A stretch of 64,000 nt of DNA from Rugalucina vietnamica (lineage: Eukaryota > Mollusca > Bivalvia > Lucinida > Lucinidae): NCBI GenBank assembly GCA_964017185.1, contig OZ024873.1, positions 47,974,760-48,038,759 on the forward strand, in the 5' to 3' direction. How positions within the stretch are numbered: position 1 is the stretch's first letter; every line of letters starts with the position of its first letter. The position numbers and the translations under genes were made by a program. The notes below the pieces were generated by a model. The model was not told the DNA's origin and did not search any database. It was given only the letters and a program-made list of their open reading frames with translations. Below, piece by piece: positions 42,656-52,849 of the stretch.

Positions 42656-43735
42656 AGTCGAAATGGATTAAGTTATGGGTAAGAAATATAATCAATAATA
42701 ATCTCAGGCTCGTTTTCAGGCTTAGCTTTCAGCATCGGATGACACTCGAATAATTTGAAAACTTACCTTAGATTTTCTTGCCTCGACCTAAACACCATCA
42801 TAGATTATTTAAGTATGCGCAAAGTCCTTCAGGATTAGTTATTTTTTATTGTCAACGTACTGCAATCAATAGAAAGAGCTTTTATACTTTACTTTTATGT
42901 GTATTTTGCATATCCGTGTTTTAAACGACGAAAGTTGGCCAAGGCAATTGAAGATGAATTGTATGACCCGTACATGTATCATCGTTTAAAAAGCAAGTGG
43001 GTCCATCTGACATTTTATTTAAATACCACTGCAGTATCTGTTCTACAACTGTACCTCAAATCACTATCAATTTTTATGTTTCTGTGGGCAAGTTTTGCTA
43101 ATCAAACCTACAATGTCATCGGTGCTTTTGTTTCGTCGTTGCCTGTTAAAACCAATTTCAGTTGCTTCAGGTTTATCGTCAGAAAAAGTCTGAAGAGGCT
43201 TGTCACACTGGTAAATGTAAAAGTACTGGAGCTGGTTGCAACGAACTGGTGCAGTCTAAATTACGCACTGGAGTAAGATTAAAATGGCGAAAAAGGTAAA
43301 TAAATCTTATACCTCTTTTCATTACCATTCCCTTATAAACTTGTGTGTATTTTATTTGTCATGTCACCTAGCGCAGAGAAGGGCGGAAACATTGCAGTTT
43401 ATGATTTCATCACGCAATATGCGATTTATTTCATGGGTTAGAAGCCAAATCCGATACAGTTCTACCAGCATGACCGGTGGCATGTGTTTTCGTGCCAAAA
43501 TTAAGAGGAAAATGCATGTTTGAGCATAGTTTTTGTTATATTGCCATATATTTATGAATAAACATGTTGTGATAACATTTTAAGTGCCGGTCCCACTGAA
43601 TTGTTAGCAATCGTACGATTGTTTAATCATACGATTGTTTGATGATAAGACTGCGTATGCAAAATTTGTAAAATGTTTTCCAACTTGTTGCGGCTTTCCT
43701 TATTTGCATATAGGGGTAAGAGAAATGCACCCACT

Positions 43736-43736
<1 letters not shown>
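42656..43736. other. Unassigned region with weak exon-like open frames
   Basis: Open frames at 42899-43276 and 43284-43523 (plus) have no recognisable domain. A segment at 43171-43293 is bounded by TTGCTTCAG|GTT and AAAAAG|GTAAAT, which could be splice sites, and AATAAA occurs near 43556. The evidence is too thin to call a gene. Confidence 0.2.

Positions 43737-43773
<37 letters not shown>
43737..43773. repeat. 37-nt poly-A tract
   Basis: Uninterrupted A-run. No retroposed gene was identified in front of it. Confidence 0.9.
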
Positions 43774-43775
<2 letters not shown>

Positions 43776-43974
43776 ATCATACTTTCTCACTGGCTATCCT
43801 TTTCCAATAAGTTAATTTGGGTTATAATCTAGCAATTAATCTAATACGCCAGCTGATACGCCTATGGTAAAAAAATCAGCTAATTAAAATAAGATCATAT
43901 TATGATCTTTTAAACGTTTAACACAATTACATGATAATTGATACCGTCTACTCCACCTGGTTTACAAGATAAGC

Positions 43975-44200
43975 CAAGTCATGCATTTAGAAAATATGCC
44001 CATACAATATACGGACAATGATATTTTTGTTCAAAACATTCATTGTAGGTACAGGTAAGAACCGCCTCAGCGATGCGGTTCTTACAAGCACACACAATCT
44101 ATGATTTGGATCAAAATAAGAAAAATAGTAACCCCAATCACGCACCAGTTATACTATATAAATATGGGGTATATGATGATATTCTTTTCATATAATATAG
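43975..44200. mobile_element. R3 hairpin element, copy 3
   Basis: AAGAACCGCCTCAGCGATGC facing GCGGTTCTTACA is the diverged hairpin core, flanked by CAAAACATTCATTGT and ACAATCTATGATTTGG, with the typical TATGGGGTA end. Confidence 0.6.
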
Positions 44201-45456
44201 CCTGTGCCTCATCCTTTTTTGGGTACAATATAGTCAGGTAACATTGCAAACATAAGGTACGTCATGTCAGACATGGCGTGAAATATTAACACTGACTTAC
44301 AACACTTTAGTGACTCGATATATAATTATAAGCGCAAAATAAGAATTATTAGCGATTTGATTTAGCTTAAGAAACATCTGGCCTGAAACATGCGCGCCTT
44401 GTAAACTTTGGAAACAATTTGTACACTAAAATTGCGCACGGCTAAATCAATTATATATGTTATGGCAACCTTAAATATCCAAAGCTGTTGCACTTCAGTC
44501 AATACACATGGCAGTCATGTGATACATTGCGCAAACTAATGTTCAATAAAAATCATGCTGTATATAGTGGCGCATGTCACCACACAGTATAATTTTAAAA
44601 TTAAAAAAAAATCGTATTATGGTACTAAATTGGGTTATCTGATAAGAAGTAACACCATAATAATGTTTCAAATTAATGTTTTGTACTACTTTGTTGTAAA
44701 ATTATACGAGATAACATACATGTACAATGTTGCGGACTTTGCAATGTAAGGGGACTCTCGCTTTGTATAGGAACTTGTAATAGCACAACATCCAACATGA
44801 TAGTATTTGTGTTTTCTCTCACTCAATCTGTAGACTAACGACTGTTGATCAAAACATCCGTGCCGCGACTACTACTAGATCTATACTTTTTAAATGACAT
44901 GAGAAATTATGTCAGCATTTTGGCTCTTATTGACCCGCTATGTTTCTAGCTGGGATGCCAATAAATCGTATCCAGGTCTAACGGCTGTATTCTCAACCTA
45001 CACTCGAGACATACTCCTCTCAAACTTATTCAGATAATCTGATCAGTCACTCGTGTAAGCGAAAAAGTGTTCGATTTGGAAAGCACATGTCCAACTCACA
45101 CTCGAACTCAACTCAAATTTGGACCTCACTCGAGCGCTACTCGAAAATTTTCGGACCTTATTTCTCCACATTTTCTTCGAAAAAGCCCAATAGTGGCAGA
45201 TTATATACATCACCCGGAGCAAGCTTTATGCTCGGGACAAATTTTTTTCTTGAGAGGGGTCGTGAATTCTAGAATAGATTTCGATTTTCCCGAGGCATGT
45301 CATTTGCGACTGTTTTGAACATGAAAAGCAATGATCCATATTTTAGGTGAGTGGTCAACATTGTTCATCCAGATGCAGACACATCTGTGCCTTTATGCTA
45401 GATATCGCCACCCCTCCACCCAATGCACACCCTTCCTCACCCACCCATCCCACATT

Positions 45457-45487
<31 letters not shown>

Positions 45488-45869
45488 AGAGAGAGCAACA
45501 CAGAAAGAAAGACAAATAAACAAACAAGCAGACACATCAAAATCAGAAAACAACTCACCGCAATATGCGGCGTCTAGTCATAGTCTTTGCTGCTAATTTG
45601 AGTTTGAATTGAGTGACGGAAGAGAATATCGTCGTAACAGTTCTATGAGCTCCTTAAAATACCAGCCTTAGACACCAGCACCCCAAGAGTCCTCAAAGTT
45701 AATGTACGTAGCAAGAAAATACCTGTTCTTTGGAATTCCTTTAACCATCACTTTTAGGAAGAATTATCACCCCTTCTTTCACCAGTCATTGCTTGTACTG
45801 TTTTAACAGTAATTAGATCTCAGACATTTGTCTCCGATATCAGAGGGCTCCTGATTTGTGCAGTAAAGA
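44201..45869. other. Unassigned region with a GA microsatellite
   Basis: No gene or repeat family recognised, apart from a (GA)n tract at 45457-45483. Open frames across the microsatellite are low-complexity artefacts. Confidence 0.5.
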
Positions 45870-46764
45870 AATCTATGGTTCAACAAAAGCCTTAAAAAGC
45901 CATGACGTGGCGCTTTTCATGGTTTGGTCCATCCCCTTTCTCATAAATGTGTTCACTGCTCTTAAAGGATCTCAATGTTTAATAAATAAAAGCGCCATGA
46001 AACGCGCCACAAAACGTAAAATGCGCCACAGTCCTGAAATAAATGTAAATAGCGCCACGGGTGTTGGAGGAGTACATATATAATCTTTATATAGTACATA
46101 TATGGTCCAAAATGTGTATTGGCCCATCTTCTAGCTTTGTATTTTTACTGCTTCCAAAGGATCTAACAATTACGTTTATTTCTCCATCCCACAGTCACTT
46201 ATATTCATTCCTTATCCTAAATAGAACTCTTGAAATATATGTACCCTGTGGGTTTGTACTTCCATGATTTAAAATGCTCAGGGTAATGTTCGAGGATAGT
46301 TCTATCACCTTAGCGGGAGTAGGTCCGGGGAATATTGGTACACCAGGCATATATCCTGATATATACGAGTTCTTACGAAGTCTTGATTTTGTTCAGGAAT
46401 ACCGGAACTGCTTTTGACATTTTCGGCGAAATAGTTTGACAAATCTGTTTTGTTCACCCTAAAAAAGTTCGGAATAAGTCCCATACAGCTTTGCACGAAA
46501 ATCCGGAACATCCCCGTACCCTAAATACGTTTGTACCTCGGAAGTGCGGCTTGTTCCATTGGTGGCTCTTCTGTGTGAAACAGTTTTGGCGACCGTGGCG
46601 CTTTTCTGTGAAGATGTTTTGGGGGCCATTTTTTACTTACGCGGAATATGCGCAGCAGCCGTTACAGAGGTGAGAAAGTTCATTGAACATAGTCTCAGAA
46701 CTTAGAGACGGAATTTCTGGGACTATGAAACATGCCTAGGATTATGCACGAACAAGTCTGGGAG
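45870..46764. repeat. Subtelomere-like block, left flank
   Basis: 45870-45985 contains an R2 fragment. GGCGC(C)/GTGGCGCTTTT words recur (45907, 45990-46060, 46595). GTGGCGCTTTTCTGTGAAGA (46595) reappears inverted at about 49100-49128, beyond the telomeric repeats. Confidence 0.5.
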
Positions 46765-47500
46765 CAAAGTTAAGAGATACCTCTGGGCCCGAATGACTGT
46801 CGGCTCTTTTCCTAGAACTCGAGACGGTCGATCGGGACTAACAAACATGCCTTGGACTTTATTCGCGAAGATACCTCTAGGCCCTGATGACTCCTGGGCT
46901 GTTTCCTAGAACTCGAGACGGTCGCTCCGGGACTAACAAACATGGAACTACGTCCGAACAAATTAAGGAAATTATTCTCGACGATACCTCTGGGCCCGAA
47001 TGATTTCAGCCTTTTACCTAGAACTCAAAATTGTCGCTCCGGGACTAACAAACATGTCTTGGACTACGTCCAAACCAGGAAAAATATTCTCAAATATAAT
47101 TCTGGGACCGATTGACTCCCGAGCTTTTTCCTAGAACTCAAGACGGCCGTTCCTGGACTAACAGACATGCCTGGGACTATGTCCGAAAAAACCAAGGACT
47201 ATTTCTCGAAGATACCTCTGGACCAGAATGACTCCCGGGCTGTTTCCCAGACCTCGAGATGGCCGCACTTGGACTAACAAACATGCCTGGGACTATGAAC
47301 GAACAAACCAGGGACTATATTCTCGAAGATACCTCTGGTGACCGAATGCCTCCCGGGCTTTTTCTCCGAACTCGGGACGGTCCCTCTTGGTTACAAACAT
47401 GCCTGGGACTATGTCCGAACACGTCTGGGGCTTCTTTATCGAAGCTACCTCTGGGCCCGAATGACCTCCAGGCTTTACCCAGAACCTGAGACGCCACTCT
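46765..47500 (+). repeat. 115-bp satellite array
   Basis: About seven imperfect direct copies, period 110-120 bp. Each has GATACCTCTGGGCCCGAATGA, then CCTAGAACTCGAGACGG, GGACTAACAAACATGCCTGG and GACTATGTCCGAACAA. Copies differ by many substitutions and small indels, so the array is old. Open frames across it are artefacts. Confidence 0.85.
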
Positions 47501-47639
47501 ATGGCTTCGTGGTACTTTTGACCAAAATTATTGTGGTCCCCAAACCCATTTCACTGAAAAGCGACCCGGACTTCGGTAAACATAGTCTCAGACATATCTA
47601 TAGTTGGCCACTCTTGGACTAACAAACATGCCTGGAACT

Positions 47640-49020
47640 ATGTCCGAACATATGGCTAGGGTTAGAGTTGGAATTAGGGCTAGGTGAAGTATTATCTTTA
47701 GGGTAAGGGTTAAGTCCGAGACAAGGTCGGTCATCACAGGAAATACGATGCGCATTCAGCCCGAAAGATGGCTAGGGTTAACAGCTATTGTTAAGGCTAA
47801 GGTTATGGTTAGGGTTAGGTTAGGTGGGTGTAGGTTAGGGTTATGGTTAGGGTAGGTTAGGGTTAGGTTTAGGGTTAGGGTTAAGGCTAGGTTAGGGTTA
47901 GGGTTAGGGTTCGATCTAGGTTAAGGGGTAGATTTAGGGTTCTCCCTTGTGTTAGGGTTAGGGCTAGGGTTAGTGTTAGGGCTAGGGTTAGTGTTAGGGC
48001 TAGGGTTAGGTTTAGGGTTAGGTTAGGGTTAGGGCTTGGGTTAGGTCTAGAATTAGGCCTTGTGTTAGGGTTAGGGATAGGTATAGGGCTAGGTTAAGGG
48101 TAAGGGTTAGAGCTTGGTTTAATGCTAGGGTTAGGGTAAGGGTTAGGTTTTATGGTTAGGGTTAGGCTTAGGGATAAGGTTAGCATTAGGGTTGGTTAGG
48201 GTAAGGGTGAGGGCTAGGGTTAGAGTTAGGATTAGGGCTATGTTTAGTGTTAAGTTTAGGGTTAGGGTTAGGTGAGACAAGTTCGGTAATCACAGAAAGT
48301 ACGATACGCATTCAGCCCCGAACTAGGGTTAGGGTTAGAGTTATGGTTAGGGCTCAGGTTAGGGTTAGGTGTAGGTTAAGGCTAGGGTTAGGGTTAGGGT
48401 TAGGGTTAGGGTTAAGGATAGTTAAGGGTAAGAGTTAGGGTTCGATCTAGGTTTTGGGGTATATTTAGGGTTAAGTCTTGGGTTAGGTATAGGGTAAGGT
48501 TAGCGTTAAGGTTATGGTTAGTGCTTTTGTTAGGTCTAGAGTTAGGGTTAGGGTTAGGGCTTGGGTTAGGGTAAGTATTTAGTTTAGGGTTAGGGTCAGC
48601 CCCGAGCTAGGGCTAGAACTAGAATTATGGTAAGGTTTTAGGTAAGGGTAAGGTAGAGGGCAAGGGTTAGAGCTAGGGTTAGGGTTAGATTTAGGGTTTG
48701 GTCTAGGGTATGGTTTAGGGTAAGGCTTAAGGCTAGGTTAGGATAAGGGTGAAGGTTTGATCTAGGTTAAGGATTTAGAGTAAGTCTTGTGTTAGGGCTT
48801 GGGTAAGTGTTAGGGCTAGGGTCAGGTTTAGGGTTAGGTTAGGGTTTGGGCTTGGGTTAGGCCTAGAGTTAGGGCTTGTGTTAGGGTTAGGGCTAGGCCT
48901 AGGTTTAGGGTAAGGGTTAGGGTTAGGGCTTGGTTTAATGCTAGGGTTAGGGCTAGGGTTAGAGATAGGATTAGGGCTAGGTTTAATGTCAAGTTTAGGG
49001 TTAGGTCCGAGACAAGTTCG
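47640..49020 (+). repeat. Interstitial degenerate TTAGGG telomeric repeats
   Basis: About 1.4 kb made almost wholly of TTAGGG and variants (CTAGGG, TTAGGC, TTAGTG, TTAAGG), G-rich strand on plus, with a short recurrence at 49396-49490. Only short stretches are perfect (for example 48378-48412). Interspersed copies of ACAAGTTCGGTAATCACAGA plus ATACGCATTCAGCCC occur near 47715, 48277 and 49013, giving a higher-order period of roughly 560-740 bp. Confidence 0.9.
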
Positions 49021-49640
49021 GTAATCAAAGAAGTACGATATGCATTCAGCCCCCGAATTATCTTCGGTAACTTTGTATGATGCATGCTCTGACTTAGTCC
49101 CCAAATGTTTTTCACAGAAAAACGCCACGACGGGACTCACAGAAAGTATGATACACATTCAGTCCCCGAGCTATCTTAGGAAATATTCTGCGATGCATGT
49201 TCGGTCCTAATCTTCAAACTAGAGTCGCAGTACGAAGTACATTCAGACCCAACACATCTTCCGGAAAATAGTCTGGGACAAGTTGGGTAATCACAGAAAG
49301 TCAGATTCTCATGCAGCCACCGAGGTTTCTTCGAGAACATACAACGATACATGTCCGGGCTTATTCCCCGAGCTAGAGCGCCGTACCAAGAACCAGGGTT
49401 AGGGTAAGGGTTAGTGCTAGGGTTAGGGTAAGGGATAAGGGTTAGGGCTAGGGCTAGGGCTGGGGTTAGGGTTTGCGTTAGGGTTAGGATCGAAAAGACT
49501 GGGAAGCCCGGGACGTTTCGTTCCCATGGCGTTTTTCACAAAACGTTCGGAGTGCATGTACCTCCTATGGGTTTGTGGCGCTTTTCACAAAATAATATTG
49601 TGGTCCCAAAAAGTATTTCACAGAAAAACGAAAATATAAG
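49021..49640. repeat. Subtelomere-like block, right flank
   Basis: Three further copies of the GTACGATATGCATTCAG-type segment, GTTTTTCACAGAAAAACGCCAC (inverted relative to 46595), and a short telomeric patch at 49396-49490. GTGGCGCTTTTCACAAAA occurs again near 49573. Confidence 0.6.
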
Positions 49641-50234
49641 TCCGAAAGTGGTGGTAGGTGTCTAGTTTTTGCAGAGACGATAAACGTGCCGAAGTACTTG
49701 CTATGCATGAATGTACTTCTGAATCAGTGCAAACAGCCCAGATGATAGAGGCGATGCAAGAAGACAAGTTTCGTTCCAAAAGAGTCACATGGCATGTTCA
49801 TCATAATCTCACAGCTCAATTGTTCGTCAGGGATATAAGAATCTTATATGGATAGATGCGGATCGTCACGGAAATCACAATTATAATAGTATTCGGCCTC
49901 TGATTTGCGTAAAAGGCATTTTAGCAGATAGTGATCTTGACCGTGTCATTTTACCGAATTCCAACAGAAAGTGTGGCAACGTCTTCCAAGTCCGGGAACA
50001 GGCTCGGATCACCTAGGTAATACCTTTATCGTCTTGGTAAGGCGTCTACCTAAGTTTGTACCAATTTTCAGCTTTCGCTTTCCATCATTATTGAATTTTC
50101 GTGTTAATGGTTTGGAGTGGTAACATGGGGCGATCTTTTTTCACATGCCCTCATATGCATTTTTATCCCTCCATATTCGCTTTTGAGTGACTTTGGAGAC
50201 TTTCCGGAGTAAGAATTAAATGTATAGCGTACAC
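49641..50234. other. Unassigned spacer
   Basis: No gene or repeat family recognised. Confidence 0.4.
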
Positions 50235-50740
50235 ATCTCTTATAAAATTTCTGTGCATTTTTTCTTCCCTGAACCATGAAGTTGGCATATGGGTTCAACT
50301 ATAAAACTGGACAATAAAGTGCTGCTGATGCAGCAGCTCACTGCAGGGGGTGTGTAATTAGCTGATCATGTCAGATAAAAAAAATATAAAAAATATTTTC
50401 ATCAATGTGCAAAATCGTTAATATTTCATGTAGAAAACGGATTGAAAATGCAATTTTATTTTAAAGATTCTGATAATTATGATTTTTAACTTTGTTTTTG
50501 TCTCAAATGTAGAATAAAATATGCTGATTTTTATATAGATATATCAATCATCAACAGATAATTAACCACAAAGTAACCATAGCAAAATTTGCAGAATGAC
50601 TGCAGTAGCACTGGGGGAGTTAATTATTTTATTACTTTGTGTAATTTGCACCATCTGTACCCGAGATACCTTTCATCTCAGGCAGAGTGAAAGGTATCTC
50701 AGGGTCCAAAACAATAAGACATGTGTACGCCAGGGCCAAA
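50235..50740 (-). mobile_element. Element X, copy 2 (inverted)
   Basis: Reverse complement of 13946-14385: CTCTTATAAAATTTCTGTGC, TTCCCTGAACCATGAAGTTG, TCACTGCAGGGGGTGTGTAA, the GAGATACCTTTCATCTC..GAAAGGTATCTC stem and GGGTCCAAAACAATAAGAC. No LINE relic flanks it, so element X is independent of the LINE. Confidence 0.6.
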
Positions 50741-51006
50741 ACGTGCTGATCCCCGTGTTCAAAAACGCGATTTTGGCCGAACCCCGAAACGAAGGATCCT
50801 TGTGTAATAACTCTTAATAAGCCTCTGAGCACACCTACCCTCGACACTTCGGAGCACTCTAAAATCCTCAAAATTTTCTTAATCCACCTTATATAAAATA
50901 GCTGCATATCGGTGAGTATTGAATAAAACATTTAACTTTACATGTTTTCTAAATTCAGATGATAGTTTTAAGAATAAGTGCAGGTTGTCTTGAAACAAAA
51001 CAGTGC
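50741..51006. other. Unassigned spacer
   Basis: No recognised feature. Confidence 0.4.
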
Positions 51007-51255
51007 TGCTTATCATATGAGCCGTGACGCGAGAAAACTGGTCTTCGGGTTTTCGACCAGGTCCGATACAAACCGGCCTGTGAAGCTACAGAAGATGGCT
51101 AGAAGCTTGACATTTCGGATGAAGAAAGTAGTGGAATGGTACTATCCGTGTAGCGAAAACAAAGGCGCTGATCACCTTTGCAGTTACTGCGAAGCTGATC
51201 TGCGCCTTTGTTTTCGCATGGGCAAATATCTGGTTTTCTGATGCCGAGGGTCATA
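51007..51255. mobile_element. M5 MITE copy
   Basis: GAGCCGTGACGCGAGAAAAC at the left and a TGGTTTTCTGATGCCGAGGG-type right end; inside are GACCAGGTCCGATACAAACC, GGTACTATCCGTGTAGCGAA and the TTGCAGTTACTGCGAAGCTG palindrome. This is the most complete of the four copies. Confidence 0.7.
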
Positions 51256-51452
51256 TAGAAATTGAAATTATGTTGAGTTGCTACTAGTTAACATTAGCCT
51301 ATTCTATAGATTTATTTGGATTGTTTTGTTATTGTCTGTATATAAAAAAAAGCCTAAAAGGCCTAAGTCAGCCGCTGGATGGCAAGAGATTAATACTTTT
51401 ATTGAGATAGGTAATACAGATACAGAAAAACTACTGTGCAGACTAGAAAATT

Positions 51453-52361
51453 GTTTAACACGATAGTAGTTCTATTATATTTGATCCTTTATCTGACATC
51501 CTTTTTGCTAGGCGGTTCTTCAACAAGAAGTGACGTCATAGCAAATATGTGATGTCACTTCCTGCTGTCTGCTGCAACTTGCACTCCTAGAACTGCAAAA
51601 AAGTTAACAAAACTCAATTTCCAATTGTTCTTATGCCTTTATTCTCTCTTAAAAGTGGTATAGCATAGAGAACATTGTCATAATAATCAGACAATTAAGA
51701 GAGCTAGTTCAAAATGGACAACGTTTGCTAAACGTCAATGAAAATTGCATTCCAAAATAGGAAGTGGGTGACCATAAAAAATCTCATGTAAAATTTCCAA
51801 TACACCGAACGTGTAAGTAGTGTAACTGGCTACCGAACGTAGTCATTTGCATTTTTATTTAAAAAGTCGGCCATTCCGGATATACGTGTAGTACATTATA
51901 ACAATTCTTATATATCTGAAGACATTGTTTTGAAGCATACTGTTGCTAAGTTTGATTTAGTTATCTGTAAAATGAAGCAAATAGAAAACAGGCATTGTAG
52001 CAGGTTCATTCTTATGGGAAATTTAACAGGGCATGATCTTTGATGGTCACGCACGTCCCATTTTGGACTATATTTTGAATTTCCATAAATTCTGACCATT
52101 TTTGAACAAGCGCGCTTAATTTTCAGATAATTATGACAATTTTATCCACATTTTATCCATTATAAGAGAGAATTCAGGCTTGAGAACGCTTGAAAATTGC
52201 ATTTTGTTAACTGCTTTCCATTTCCCAGGATTGCTAAGTGCAGTAGACAATAGGAAGTGACATCACAGATTTGTTATGACACCACTTCCTTTTTAAGAAC
52301 CGCCCAGTAAAACGGGTGTCAGATAAAGGATTAAATATAACAGAACTACAATTGTGTTAAA
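51453..52361. mobile_element. 909-bp foldback element with arms of about 330 bp
   Basis: The left edge (TTTAACAC, TAGTTCTATTATATTTGATC, CTTTATCTGACA, GGCGGTTCTT) is mirrored at the right edge (TGTCAGATAAAGGATTAAAT, AGAACTACA, GTGTTAAA). The match continues inward: GATGTCACTTCCTGCTGTCT faces GGAAGTGACATCACAG, and AGTTAACAAAACTCAATTTCC, ATTCTCTCTTA and ATTGTCATAATAAT each have inverted partners. Only the central 250 bp or so lacks a clear partner. No coding content. Confidence 0.75.
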
Positions 52362-52849
52362 TATCTTATTTTTATCTATATTATTAAAAAAGTTATGCAC
52401 CGTTTAGTAGCGGTTGCGTTTTTGGGACACCCTAGATATCATGCAATTAATTTTGATATCAATAACCATGGAAAGTTATGACCTTAGTGCATGAAATTTC
52501 TGGTTGTCCCTCGTATATTCGTACATTTGGACCAACCATTATGTTTCTTTTAACTCGGTTGAAATCTTGCACGGGAAACCCTTTTAGTTTGTTAGGGGAG
52601 TTAAGCAAACGACATACATCCTGGCGTGTAAACCAAACCTCCAGCTGGGGCTTAAGACTGGGACTTTGGTTTTTGCACAAATATTTTGTCCAATAACATA
52701 CTTTTTTCCATAAATTATCATGAAATTGTTACAACATGCTTATTGCAACCTTAACGTTTCGGTAGAAACTATTTATGCACGGATAACAGGTAAATCATTT
52801 TTATCAGATTAATAACTCTAAATAACACTGTCGATCACTTTTGCAAAAT
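52362..52849. other. Unassigned spacer
   Basis: No recognised feature. Confidence 0.4.

Noticed and set aside
42899..43523. Plus-strand frames and a possible small exon at 43171-43293 near an AATAAA
   Set aside because: No homology, no upstream exon with matching phase, and the alternative frames conflict. Left as unassigned.
45347..45577. Reading frames over the (GA)n tract
   Set aside because: Arg/Glu and Ser/Leu runs come from the microsatellite only.
47259..47622. Open frames across the 115-bp satellite
   Set aside because: They follow the repeat period and change frame with unit indels; not coding.
48775..49158. Minus-strand Pro/Asn/Ser-rich and Leu/Thr-rich frames in the telomeric block
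   Set aside because: Translation of (CCCTAA)n variants; an artefact of the repeat.
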